A stretch of DNA of 64,000 bases from Pseudopithomyces maydicus (GCA_026873275.1 JANTUC010000005.1:620001-684000); one strand, 5' to 3'. Counted from the first letter of the stretch, positions 11,697-22,120 are shown. Notes: a model not told the origin generated them from the letters alone. Program-made: numbers and translations.

Positions 11697-12644
11697 ATGT
11701 CCTCGTCCAAGACCAAGATCGTCAAGCTGCGCCTGTCGCCCAAGGCCCTGACCAAATTCCCCCACGAGGACGAGTCCAAGTCGTCCGACGCCTCCAAGCT
11801 CTCCTCCTCGCCCGCCACGCCCGCCCAGGTCGTCGAGCCCACCCCGATCGACACCCCCGACGATGCCGCCACCCCCATGGCCGGCATCGACAACAGCCTG
11901 CTGGCACCGCCCACTGCCGATGCAAAGGGCAAAAAGGGCCGCCCGGGTCCCAAGGCTGGCAGCGCCGGCACCAAGAGAGCCGCCGCCGCCGTCGACGGCA
12001 CCCCCAAGGTGCGAGGCAAGCCAGGTCCCAAGAAGAAGCAACGAATGTGAGTACTCCATCGCCGCCATCGCGGCTGCGAGCCCGACGCAGCACCGCACCT
12101 CCTACTGGCCCGTCGTCGAGCTGCATCGACCCGTGGAACACCCATCCCGGGGCAGCACCATCGGCCCAAGCCTGGCTCCAGCAAATCCGCCGCTGCCAAT
12201 GCATCACAATGCCCATCCCAAGACCACCGCTGACAGTACCATAGGGGTGACATGATCAACGACCCCAACAGCAAGGGCCCCTTCCCTGCCGCCGCGTCCA
12301 TCCCGAAGTTGGGTCCCAAAGCCAACATGGGCACCATCAACGCCAACCTTCGCGCACTCGACCGATCTGGCAAGCCTTGCCGCAAATGGGGAAAGAAAAC
12401 ATTCCAAGTTCGCAGCTTCACCGGTGTTGTTTGGGATGTGCCCACCTGGCGAGCACCTCCCAAGAGTGCCGTCTTTGCTGAAGATGTCAAGAGCGACACC
12501 ACCGGCTCGAGCGACTCCAAGATCAAGGACGAGAGCAGCGCCATCAGTGACAGGAGCGGCGTTAACGGAGACGCCAGCACTCCTATGCCGCCCCCGCTCA
12601 ACGGCCTTGCCAGCTCGCCAACTCCTCTCCCTGCTGTCTCATGA
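11697..12644 (+). CDS. ies4: INO80 chromatin-remodelling complex subunit Ies4
   Basis: Exons 11697-12046 and 12245-12644 give 249 residues. The 198-nt intron starts GTGAGT and ends CATAG, splitting a Met codon (at|g), and the joined text reads QRMGDMINDPNSKGPFP. The N-terminus MSSSKTKIVKLRLSPKAL and the C-terminal block KPCRKWGKKTFQVRSFTGVV are the Ies4 family hallmarks. Between them lies a basic, AT-hook-like segment (KGKKGRPGPKAG and VRGKPGPKKKQR). In yeast Ies4 binds within INO80 and is a checkpoint-kinase target. The protein is nuclear. The intron is longer than most here; one acceptor (cag at 12227-12229) is rejected because it leads straight to a stop. Confidence 0.9.
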
Positions 12645-14240
12645 CGCATGGGCTGAGTTCTACCACTCTTGAAACAAATGGGCCCTTCCATATTCGATTC
12701 TACCCTTTCGGACAGTCGACTATTTCTGTTTGCATATTGATCCCATACCAGTTTTCTACGACACGCCGCCACTCGTGTGGGCCTTGTCTCAGCTGGATTC
12801 ACTTCGTTCGCGACTGTATTTGTATAGCACTTGGATTAATGCGTATGTGCTTGGTGTTTTGGCGTTTACAAATGTTTGGAAAAACAGGGTGCTGGGTTTA
12901 TGTATGCCTGGATAGCGATGGCGTTTGCGTTTAGCATGGACAGGTAGTCTGGGTGTGGGTCGTGTGGCCATGCTCCCTGATGTTGGATGGGCCACGTAAT
13001 ATGGGCCTAGCAGTGCACGAGGGCCCCGGGGAGATCAATGTCATCACATGTATTTGTATAGCGGGAGAAGTGCAAGCATTTTGAAATTCACATTACTGTT
13101 CACATTGCACCGGGTCCGGGCGTGAAGTCAAGGGGTGTTTGCATGTCGTGATGCTCCTTGCATATCAAAAGTGATATTGCGATTCATGCAGAGATTTCCA
13201 TGAGGCTGTACGTTCTTTCGATGCATACAACCATGACCAAGTAGATGATGTACTTTGTAGCCTTCCCGTCTCCGCGCTTTCACGTGCGGAGATCCGGCCC
13301 GGCAGCTTGTTCATCCCAACAGGTATTAGATGGCGGACGGAAGAGCATCTTTTCTGAAAGGAAGGCCAAAGTACTTATAGTTGCGGTGGCCTGCGGATGG
13401 ACATGGCAAGGCATCGCGCTGGACGAGTTCGGTTTCACGCAGCAGCATTTGTAATGTCCATCCTCAGGCAGCGTCTGTAACTAAGAGTCACCAGGTCGAT
13501 AAGGTATCCGAGCTAGTTGCGTCAGCATTGCAGCGATTGCAGCCAGCAACTCGGCGGCGAAAGAAGCACCCTCGGCCATGGCGGTTGGAATGGCATCCAG
13601 CATTGCGTGGTGGTGAAGTGCAACAAGCTAGCGGTCCAATCACTGCACCAAGCGCAGAGTCAAGCTCACATGGAGCTGGCTGGAGTGGTCGCACGGCGCT
13701 CCAGGAAAGCAGACCACGGATCCTCCTGTTGATGGTGTCATGCGTGCATCCACAGTCTGTGTTATCAGTGAGCATCTGGACACGCGATGTAGCGTAGTGC
13801 GGGGGCGGCGTGCATTGAACCTCGATTCGCGTCGACGCCATTTGCGAGCTCATTGACGCTCCTCCGTCTCTCCCCGCAACTTGACAGTCCACAACACACC
13901 TTCACCACTCTGCAAACCGAACGATGAAAGCGTTTGCAGGCCCAGCTTTGAAGAATCCAGAGTGGCGTTGACGAGCGCTCCTTCTAGCCGCATCGCCGCC
14001 AACTCACCCGAGCTCATCGCCGAACCTACCATTCGCAGCTCCTCTGACTGCCGCTGCACGCGCACACGCCCTCAACCCCAACCTTCTCTCTGCCAGCTCG
14101 CCCAGGCTGCCCCGTCCATCGCTCTGGAAGCCACCTCCTGCTGTGTCTGACTGCTGCGCCGAGCGCATTCCTTGTTGGAAGCCACGCCGACCTGATCCCT
14201 ACTTGCGTCCGCCAACACACTACCACCGACCCCCACCGCC
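12645..14240. other. Intergenic, 1.6 kb, no supported gene
   Basis: The first ~400 bp are the 3' flank of Ies4. Open frames at 13381-13797 (plus) and 13488-13892 (minus) mirror each other and show no domain. The final ~400 bp, C-rich, are the promoter/5' UTR of gid1. Confidence 0.5.
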
Positions 14241-16456
14241 ATGTTCCGCCGCGGCTCCTACGCCCAGGTAGCCTCAGGAAACGCAGGGGGTTCCCAGGCC
14301 AACTCTGGTGCCGCCCAGCCAGGACAGTTTGCCCGCCTAACCAACAGCGGCTCGGTCCCGCTCGGTGCAAGCATACACGCTCAATCCCGCCACGCCCGCT
14401 CCATAGACACCGACGGCCACCACGGCAGCATGTCGAACTCGCTAGGCCGAAGCGGGCCCATTCCGTCCTATACAAGCCAGATGAGCCACATGGGCGCCTA
14501 CGGTGGACTGCAAGACGGGGGCGCGACTGCCTTCTTTGTGCCTTCCTATCTTCGTGGCTCACGATATGCTGAGAAGCTTGAGGAGAATCAGAGGGCGAGG
14601 GCAGCTGCATACCGGGAACAACGTTCGGCGAACTCCCTGGACGACATATCACTATCGACGAGCTCCAGTAGCGCCAACCTGCACAAGCCTGGCCATTCGT
14701 ACCGCGGACTTGCCCACGAGATCGTCGAGCGCGTACCGTCGTTCGTAGAGGAATCGATCGTCTCATGGCCGACGGGATGGGATGAGAGGGACAAGTACCC
14801 CCAGATGGAGGTCGATGAGGACGGACGGTTGGCCAAGTTTGCTGGCGCAGGGAAGTCAGGACATGATGAGGCTGCAGCTATACGGGCAGACCATCCTATG
14901 CCACGGCAGTGTGGGATTTATTACTATGAAGTTACCGTAGTATCCAAGGGCAAAGACGGGTAGGTCCGATTTCCTACCCGGGTTGTACTAGGGGCTAACA
15001 CTACTTGAGCAGGATCATTGGCGTCGGATTCTCTGGATCCAAGGTGGCTCTTAACAGAATACCCGGATGGGAGCCCGATTCGTTCGCATATCACGGCGAT
15101 GATGGTCTCTGCTTTAACGGTACTACAAATGGCAAAATCTATGGAGAAAAGTTTGGTACCCTGGATGTCATAGGCTGTGGAATCAACTTCCATACAAACA
15201 CGGCCTTTTTCACCAAGAATGGTCGCTATCTGGGTATATAACCTCATCAGATTGTTCCAGACATTTCTAACCGTCACAGGTATCGCCTTCAAGGATCTGA
15301 AGTCCAACATGCAATACTATCCAAGCATCGGAATGAAGAAGCCCAACGATACCCTACGTGCAAATTTCGGCCAGGAACCTTTCGCTTTTGACATTGACAC
15401 CATGATGCAGCAGGAAAAGATAAAGATACAGCAGGAGATAGTCGCTTTGAGGAGTCAACCTAAAGAGCAAGGCACACCGGACGAGACGCAGCTCATACAA
15501 AGCCTGATTGGTCAATACCTGGCTCATGACGGATATGTAGAAACGGCAAGGAAATTTGCCAAAGAGGTCACAGAAGAGGCAAAAGCACTGTCGCCAGATG
15601 GCAATGCCGATGTTCCACATTTGGAGACTGAGGAAGATATCGACGCAGTGAACCGGCAAAGTAAGATATTTCTTTCGTACATCAAGTTAGATGCAGCTAA
15701 CCCTTGCCTGTAGAAATACGCGCAGCCATCCTCGATGGCGATATTGACAAAGCTCTTAAACATACCAAAGCATATTATCCTTCGGTCCTCCGCGAGAACG
15801 AGAATATTTACTTCAAGCTCCGATGCCGCAAATTCATTGAGATGATACGCTCCTGCTCCGAACTCAACGCTCAACTGCAGCCCTCAATCATCCCCACGCC
15901 GCCCTCCAAGCGTTCTACTGCGTCTACACTCAACAACCGCAACTCCACTGCCACCGATGAGTACGATTTTGAAATGGAGTTGGATGAGCACCTAGGCGTA
16001 CATAATGGCGCTCCTTGGGAGAACGACGATGAGGAGGATGACGACTTAGAAGCCAAGCAAAAGAAACTGCAGGAGCTAACACAGAGCATGCTCGAGTATG
16101 GCATGGAACTCAAGCAAGAGTTCGCCAACGATCCACGGAGGGAGGTGAAGAGAGCTTTGGAGGACACATTCGCGTTGATCGCCTACGAGAACGTGAGGGA
16201 GAGCAGTCTAGCCCCACTGTTGGAAACGAAAGGAAGAGTGCCGGTGGCGGAAGAGCTCAACAGTGCAATACTTGGTAGGTTTTCCCGGTTGTGGGACGTC
16301 AATGGTACATGCTAATACTTCCTAGTGAGTCTGGGTAAATCGAGCTCTGCGGCTCTCGAACGATTAGTCCAGCAAACCGAGGCACTGGTAAACGAGCTAG
16401 CGGACGATGGTGGGCCTGGCGCGTTCGTCAACGTTCGGAAGGACTTCCTGCAATGA
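14241..16456 (+). CDS. gid1: Gid1/Vid30 (RanBPM-type) SPRY-LisH-CTLH protein of the GID ubiquitin ligase
   Basis: Five exons (14241-14959, 15013-15233, 15280-15660, 15714-16274, 16326-16456) give 670 residues, all joins in frame with GT-AG introns of 46-53 nt. The order is a disordered Ser/Gly N-terminus, a SPRY domain at about residues 190-345 (IIGVGFSGSKVALNRIPGWE; DGLCFNGTTNGKIYG), LisH at about 380-410 (LIQSLIGQYLAHDGYVETAR), CTLH at about 440-500 (IRAAILDGDIDKALKHTKAY) and a CRA region to the end. In yeast Gid1/Vid30 scaffolds the GID/CTLH E3 complex that degrades gluconeogenic enzymes. Start ATG follows a C-rich leader (CCGCCATG). Confidence 0.95.
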
Positions 16457-17506
16457 GACCCCCGATGATTCCTATACCGTAGTACGAAGATTTGTGCCGG
16501 CAAAGGCCGCACGATGGCATGATTATTCTGGGTTCAAGGCGTTCACATGTACACTCTACGCTTGCATTTACATCGGCACCTCTCTTTCGGTCTATCAGCC
16601 TGGTCGGCGTTTGGGTGTTGCTTACGGGAGCATGGGTGTTCCCTTTACTTGTTATCACTATGCGATGAGCGCTCATGCGGGGCTCGGTGCCCGTGGGTGG
16701 ATGTAGATAGCCGGATGCAATTGAATACCAGCTATGTTTCCATGAGCTTGACGGCTATAGGTGTTTTATTAGTAACTTGGTATGCAGTATCAAGTTAGCC
16801 AGAGTGGTTTTCACCCCGGTACTTGATCCTCGGGCAGTTGCAAAGCCCCAACTCGAACTTAATTCTACGAAAAATGAAGTTAGGAACCTCCGTCAAGACG
16901 TTGACGAGACGGAAACTATCCCTGGTCGAACCAGTTGGGTGATTTGAACTAACACAAGATGAAAGAGATGATTCATTATATTATCTACACGCATTTTCAA
17001 CAAGCCAAAATGCCACTGTACGAATGTGACAGCACGACACCACTGACAGCACTCTACCCACCAATGCCACCGTGACATTCCCTATCACAATTCTCAAACT
17101 CAGCACGATGAGTCAACCCGAGCTTGGGGCACTAGTTCAACCCTCCCCTATCTGACTCTCAGGTCAGTGTAGTACTTGGGCATCAAGCAACTCTCCCCGA
17201 CCTCAGTCCTGGGTGCAATATCCCGAGCACTGGTTTCAAGTTTCTCAGCTCTCCCCTTTGAGTCACACGGATTGATGTATATAAACCCAGTGAATCTTCC
17301 CCACCACTTCTCTCGACACCGAAACCGATTCCGGAAGACTGCATTACCCACAGACGAACGGCAACAAACCCACAAACTTTTTCCAACTGTCACAATCTCG
17401 TTGAGGAGAATTTCTTTTTCAACTGTGTTTATCTGGTCAGCTGCTCTGCTGCAACTTTCCCAAAGAAGAAAGCAAAACCAAACACAACAACCCCACGACA
17501 CGAACT
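16457..17506. other. Intergenic, 1 kb
   Basis: 3' flank of gid1 and promoter of the next small gene. A TATATAAA element lies at 17278-17285, 222 bp before its ATG. No gene is otherwise supported. Confidence 0.5.
17278..17285 (+). promoter_or_regulatory. TATA-box-like element
   Basis: TATATAAA upstream of the small coiled-coil gene starting at 17507, followed by a CT/CA-rich leader. Position fits a fungal core promoter with a long 5' UTR. Confidence 0.45.
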
Positions 17507-17803
17507 ATGTCATCGAGCACCGAGAGCGCCCCGAACAAGAAAATGGAGGACTTTAGTTCCCGCGACCTGTCCCAGCGACTGCGCAGGGCGCAAGAGAAAT
17601 TAAAAAGCGTGGAAAACGACCTCGAGCAGATGGCGAAGCGGGTTGGGGAGATCGCGGAGGAGATCAACAAGCCGATTATGGTTTCATTGAAGATCTTGAG
17701 TAAAAAGGGCCCGGCACAGGCGGTGAGTGACATCGTGAGTGACTTTGGGTATGTGGCGCTGACGGTGGGATGGAGGGTGAGCCTCTTGGGTGAGGGTTTA
17801 TAG
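17507..17803 (+). CDS. Small coiled-coil hypothetical protein
   Basis: Single exon, 98 residues, starting MSSSTESAPNKKMEDF. Residues about 20-55 form a strongly predicted amphipathic helix (LSQRLRRAQEKLKSVENDLE then QMAKRVGEIAEE) with heptad spacing of Leu/Val/Ile; a short hydrophobic end follows (VALTVGWRVSLLGEGL). No signal peptide and no known domain. It is the first of three small, Ser-rich, coiled-coil genes in the same orientation up to 20.1 kb, which may share ancestry, although I see no clear alignable identity beyond composition and the Met-Ser-Ser start. Confidence 0.6.
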   Translation: MSSSTESAPNKKMEDFSSRDLSQRLRRAQEKLKSVENDLEQMAKRVGEIAEEINKPIMVSLKILSKKGPAQAVSDIVSDFGYVALTVGWRVSLLGEGL

Positions 17804-18416
17804 GTATCATATTGTAGTGTGTATATATATCACATCTAAATTTTGTGTTACTGATTAGTATGTTGAAGTGGTGATTAGTTGGTTTAGCAAGGAGAAGTTT
17901 AAGTAGATGTTCAAAAACCTGCTGGTAATTCAGTAAGTAAATAAAGGACCAAATTGTATCCCTGGAGAGAGTTGTCTATTTAAAATCCAGTTAATAAACT
18001 TTTCTATGACTCCAGGCTAAAGTGTATCTCCATAGTATTGAGATCCTGAATATTATAGAGTAATACAGCTACGCGAACAGTGAGGTGATTACTGACTTGG
18101 ATCTAGGCGAAGCTGTAGGAGTCACCAGCCGTATCTTGCTTACTAGAGAGCTGTTAATCGAGTCGTAGCAGATTAAAAACTCACTACAATGACAAGTCCC
18201 GAAACCTATGACTCTGCACCCCCCCCTTGTACTACTACAGTATAGTCATACCTGTTATGCATGACTATAATTCAGTGTTTGCTCACTCTAGTGCCGGATA
18301 TAAGTTGTCAAAGATCGATCCCATTGACCTTTACAGCACCACTAACTTCAAGAAAGCCCATCATCATTCATACCTCACAAAAAGACAACAGGATTACAAG
18401 AAAAGAAAGCGAAGCC
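17804..18416. other. AT-richer intergenic stretch
   Basis: Composition shifts to AT-rich compared with the flanks, with many stops in all frames. A C7 run lies near 18220. No gene is supported; this may be decayed sequence. Confidence 0.45.
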
Positions 18417-19004
18417 ATGAGTCCACCGAGATCACATAGATCACGAGATCACGGAGAGAGAAATCGGGGAACTTGGACGAAGAACCAGAACCCAGCAGAA
18501 CATGAGGACCCGGAAGGACACGAGAGCTCGACAAAGTACGAGGACATACCGTTGAGTCAGATCCTGGAGACGTATCTAGACATCGTACATCTTCACTCTC
18601 AAATGCGAACTAGCCTCAAAAGAACTGCAGATAATCTGATGGCTGTCGGTGAAGGATTAGAGGGTAAGAAAATCGGCACATTATAGAAAAAACCCGACTA
18701 ATTAGAGCTAGATCGCCTCAAAACTCTGGAAGGCAGTCCTGAGACCATGGAAGGGCTCGAGAGTAAGAAAATTCATATCCCACGGGAAACCCCCGACTAA
18801 TTAGAGCTAGGTCGCCTCAAAATTCTGGAAGACAGTATCAATGGCCCACAAGGACTCGAGCGTAAGGAAATATATACACCACAGGAAAAAACTGACTAAT
18901 CAAAACTAGGTCGCATGGAAGTGCTGGATTACAAATGTAAGGCATGGTTGGAAGAGGGCATCAATGATGTAAAAAAAAAAGGTCAAAGAGGAATATGTCC
19001 GTAA
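18417..19004 (+). CDS. Coiled-coil protein built by tandem exon-intron amplification
   Basis: Four exons (18417-18663, 18712-18762, 18811-18861, 18910-19004) give 147 residues. All three introns are exactly 48 nt, phase 1, with GTAAG donors, GACTAAT branch sites and CTAG acceptors. Exons 2 and 3 are both exactly 51 nt and encode related 17-residue units, RLKTLEGSPETMEGLES and RLKILEDSINGPQGLER; exon 4 opens with a third, RRMEVLDYKCKAW. So the gene grew by duplication of a 99-nt exon-plus-intron unit. Exon 1 encodes a charged N-terminus (RSHRSRDHGERNRG) and a helix (LETYLDIVHLHSQM). With the A10 run at 18971-18980 the end reads VKKKGQRGICP; one A fewer would give a more helical Lys/Glu end with stop 19012-19014. 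Function unknown. Confidence 0.7.
18664..18909 (+). repeat. 99-nt tandem repeat units (intron + coiled-coil exon)
   Basis: Unit 1 is 18664-18762, unit 2 is 18763-18861, and a partial third is 18862-18909 plus the start of exon 4. Shared blocks include the donor GTAAGAAAAT, the branch/acceptor block CCCGACTAATTAGAGCTAG and the exon text tcgcctcaaaa-tctggaag. Periodicity is exact at 99 nt, with identity clearest between units 1 and 2. Confidence 0.85.
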
Positions 19005-19140
19005 GAAGAAATGATGTACAGAAACATGTGTGCACCATGTACTTGGTACTATTGCAGTCCATATCATGATTTCTTATATTCATCTGCAAACTGTTGAAGC
19101 AATGAAAATCAGAGCCCTGCTCATCCTTTGACCGTGAAAC

Positions 19141-19331
19141 TCCCTTCTTGTGTGAAAGTGTGACCAGAGACTCACAATTGATCATTGCTACGCTACTAAT
19201 ACTCAAGTTCCCTTTCATATGAGAGTGTGACGATGGAATCGTAATTGCTAATACCACTGATGACTCAAACGCGTTTCACATGGCAGTGTGACGACGAACT
19301 CACAATTGCCTAATGCCAGTGACGACTCAAG
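19141..19331 (+). repeat. Three-copy degenerate tandem repeat, ~61-67 bp
   Basis: Copies at about 19141-19207, 19208-19269 and 19270-19331. Each holds AGTGTGAC (19157, 19224, 19285), then a diverged G-A-TC and AATTG, and ends ACTCAA (19201, 19262, 19324). Spacing of the AGTGTGAC cores is 67 and 61 bp. It lies about 190-380 bp before the ATG of the broken downstream gene, so it could be an old promoter array or a plain satellite. Confidence 0.7.
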
Positions 19332-19416
19332 CCCCAATCTGCCCAACGCTTTCTGACTCCAACCTCAAACCCGTGCGCTCAATCACTCACAGCAAAACTT
19401 GGCGTCCCTCACCCTG

Positions 19417-19422
19417 TATAAA
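19417..19422 (+). promoter_or_regulatory. TATA box
   Basis: TATAAA 104 bp before the ATG at 19521, followed by a CT/CA-rich leader (cctccttcttcat...), a typical fungal core-promoter layout for the decayed gene downstream. Confidence 0.45.
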
Positions 19423-19520
19423 ATCTTCGATTCACTCCTACGATCCTCTCTTCTTCCATAACAACAAACACCTCCTTCTTCATATTTTACTCAACCACCT
19501 TTCTCAAAGCTCAAGCAAAC

Positions 19521-19664
19521 ATGTCTTCCGACGAATCAAGCAACCAGTCTCCATCGACGGAATCACAAGAGAACCCTTAATCTTCAGCGGACATGCCTTC
19601 CGACGAGCCAAGCAACCAGTCCCAATCGACGGAACCACAAGAGGAATCTACACAATCTTTTCAA
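19521..19664 (+). repeat. 72-bp in-frame tandem duplication
   Basis: Copies 19521-19592 and 19593-19664 each start ATG-C/T-CTTCCGACGA and share most bases through about position 54. The second ATG is in frame with the first, so the duplication repeated the N-terminal Ser/Gln-rich segment of the broken gene. Confidence 0.85.
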
Positions 19665-20038
19665 GAAAGACAGCATGATAAAAATTTTTTTTAAGGATTA
19701 TTTTAGTCACGAACAAACAGAGGTTGCAGAAAGATGGCTGAATAGGTTGATACGTAGATGTGACCCGCTCATCGGTAAAGACAACTCTTCCCTCTCCACT
19801 CTCTGGAATACCACGCTAACTCAGTGCAGAGCGCGTGCAGTAGCTCGAAAGAAAGGTCAAAGAGCTACAAGCGGACAAGGCTGCGAAGTAGATTGCAAGA
19901 AGCACGGCGGGCGACTACATGGAACAATGTCGCTGTACGGATTGCCCCTCGAGAACGACACGGCAATCGGGACACCAATGCAGCGAACAAACTCCTCTAC
20001 TTCCGTTCATGTCACCCGCCTCATCATCACCAACCTAG
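19521..20038 (+). pseudogene. Decayed small Ser/Gln-rich coiled-coil gene
   Basis: A recognisable reading path with breaks: ATG 19521, Ser-rich MSSDESSNQSPSTESQENP, then TAA at 19578-19580 in the first copy of a 72-bp tandem duplication. The second copy (19593-) reads MPSDEPSNQSQSTEPQEE. After a T8 run (19685-19692) the text continues in another frame as HEQTEVAERWLNRLIRRCDP. A 55-nt intron (19775-19829) then joins to a helical segment (LERKVKELQADKAAK) flanked by TAG at 19841-19843 and 19889-19891. The path ends at TAG 20036-20038 after a Cys-containing tail. All three internal stops are CAA or CAG with C changed to T before A, as repeat-induced point mutation would produce. The start at 19593 could still give a short peptide. 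Not a known family. Confidence 0.55.
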
Positions 20039-20560
20039 ATAGAGCCACACCCAATTCAACTCTATCACCATCCATCACCCATAGAAATGATTGAGTCAAC
20101 GTGAAAACGTAAAAATCTGCACGCAGAAGAAGCGAATCATGTCCATGCCGTGGTATCAATGCCTCTTTCTTTCTACTCGAAGATGATGATATTGGCGAGA
20201 GCAAAAAAAAAAAAAAAAAAAAAAGAAGAAGAAGAAGAAGAAGAAGAAGAAGCGAGAAACATCATCTACTACTGACCAAGACCAGCCCGCTCCAAGCATG
20301 AACATGTGTATTCTTGGCAGTACGAATTAATGCGTTTCCTATCCATTACTCTCATTCCGTGAAATATGTCTCCTCCTCGCTATCGCTACAGAAAGATCTC
20401 GTGTTGCTGTTGTCCATGTCGTTGGTATCGGGATTGTAATGAATCAAAGATAAATCATCATCGCTATCCCAATCCGAGCCACGCACCGCAAGGGGTTAGA
20501 AACATTCAGCCTCCCTCGTCGACGTGAAGTTTGAGTGGTCAAGTGAATACAAAGATCGCG
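20039..20560. other. Intergenic, convergent 3' flanks
   Basis: Between the rightward decayed gene and leftward dsk2. It includes the A22/(GAA)9 microsatellite at 20203-20251; otherwise nothing recognised. Confidence 0.6.
20203..20251. repeat. A22 run followed by (GAA)9
   Basis: Homopolymer of 22 A (20203-20224) passes directly into nine GAA triplets. It resembles a poly(A)-seeded microsatellite; no retroelement is visible on either side. Confidence 0.9.
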
Positions 20561-22120
20561 CTACGACCCACCACCCTATGTTTTATTAGTACCTGGGGGA
20601 TTGACAAGTAAGTCGCATCTTCAAGAAGTACGTACCAACAGGAACTCGATAGCTGCTTGCACGTTGCCTCCACTCCTCCGCAAAGCCGTAACATTCCGCT
20701 CGAATTCGTAAAAGCCCATCTCATTCAGCTGCCGGAGCTGATTCTCGTAAACTTCTTCTGGTGGTCGGTTATCCTGTGGAGCGGGCGTGCCAAAGCCGCC
20801 ACCGAAGCCGCCACCAGGGCCGAACAGAGCAGCAAAGGGGTTCGCAGCTTGTGGGTTCGAACCATCAGCCGGGTTGGAAGCGGGCTGGCCGAAGGGACTG
20901 CCGCCAGCACCTCCCATCATCTGCATGGCAGCGCGCATCATTTCAGGGTTCTGCATCATCTGGCGCGACATTTCCGCAATGGGATTCGATTGTTGCGCGC
21001 CACCTGAGCCAGTGGGCGGAGGACCGAAGAGCGAGGCGAAGGGGTTTGCAGGGGCTGGTGATGAAGCGGATGTGTTCTGTGCACCCTGGGTGTTCTCTGT
21101 GGATCCGGTAGAGGTGTTAGCACCTGTGCCTGCAGATGGTGAAGATGCCTGGTTTTGCGGGGGTGGACCCCATGGGTTTGTTGCACCGCCGCCACCAAGC
21201 AACGCTGCGAATGGGTTGCTGCCGCCTGCACCACCCAATCCACCACCTCCTAAGAGACTCGCAAAGGGATCCGCGGCTGGGTTTGGTGCTGTGGTACTTG
21301 AAGACTGATCTTGGGCTCCTGTCTGGTTCTGAGGGGTGGTGTTAGTTGCACCGGGCATGGGGAAGCTGGAGCCGCCGCCGCCGCTTTGGTTCATGGCCCG
21401 CTGCATCTGCAGTTGCATACGCATCATTTCCGGGTTGAACATGGCTCGACGCAGCTCTGGGTTGCGGAGCATCTCAGCAACCATGGGGTTCTGGCGGACC
21501 ATGGGGCTGTTCTGCATCATCTCGATGACGGCGGGGTTGTCCATGGCCTCATTCATCTGCTGGAGGAAGTTGGGATCGTCCATCATCTGGAGAAGCTGAT
21601 TGGGGTCGGCTCCGGCCATCTAGAATGGGTTAGTTGGCAATGCGACTGGTGGAGGCGGACGACTTACCCCTCCGTCGGGACCGAAGGAGTCCATAGAGGG
21701 CAGGCCGTGGAAACCAGCATAGCGCGCACCGGTCAGGCCGGCGAGGGGGTTGTTGCCTGTGCCGGCGGCGATGTTGGTGGGGACCTGGGCAGCGGCGGGC
21801 GTGCTGCCGCCCGTCGAGCTGCTTGCACCGGCGGGGTTCTGGCGGGCGTTGCTCGCAGCGCCCTTGACCAGGTGGATGGTGTTACCGTCCTTAATCTTCG
21901 TGCTGGCGAGTGTGTCGTGGTCCTTGAGCACGCGGCCCGAGTAGATCAGACGCTGGCGCTCAGGCGGCAGGTCGGCGTACTCGGACGTCGAGAGCTTCGT
22001 CTTGAGGTCGGCGACGGTGGTGGCGGCGGGCAGGGTCAGGACGTGCTTCTTGTCGTTGGCGGCCTTCACGTTAAAGGTGATCTGCGCATCCTCGTCCTTA
22101 GTGGGTGCGTCGTCGGCCAT
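20561..22120 (-). CDS. dsk2: Ubiquilin / Dsk2 ubiquitin receptor
   Basis: Exons 22120-21668, 21619-20636 and 20575-20561 give 483 residues. The last exon is only 15 nt and supplies GGGS-stop after AAIEFLL; it is chosen because its intron has a TACTAATA branch site and a CATAG acceptor. The order is an N-terminal ubiquitin-like domain (about residues 12-85, LIYSGRVLKDHDTLASTKIK), a Gly/Pro-rich linker, STI1-type Met/Gln-rich repeats (NPAVIEMMQNSPMVRQNPMV; EMMRAAMQMMGG), and a C-terminal UBA (about 440-480, LRQLNEMGFYEFERNVTALR). Dsk2 carries ubiquitinated clients to the 26S proteasome and works in ERAD. The family identity is unambiguous. Confidence 0.96.

Larger units (their letters stand above)
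19005..19520. other. Intergenic with degenerate tandem repeat and TATA element
   Basis: Between the amplified coiled-coil gene and the next, decayed gene. It contains the three-copy repeat described separately (19141-19331) and TATAAA at 19417-19422. Confidence 0.6.

Noticed and set aside
11609..12802. 397-codon minus-strand open frame
   Set aside because: It is antisense to Ies4, whose domains and splice junction are unambiguous.
13381..13892. Possible small gene between Ies4 and gid1
   Set aside because: Plus and minus frames mirror one another, no signal peptide or domain, and no TATA or leader of the type seen before real genes here.
20203..20251. Poly(A) plus GAA repeat as the tail of a retroelement
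   Set aside because: No reverse transcriptase text or target-site duplication could be found next to it; simple microsatellite is sufficient.
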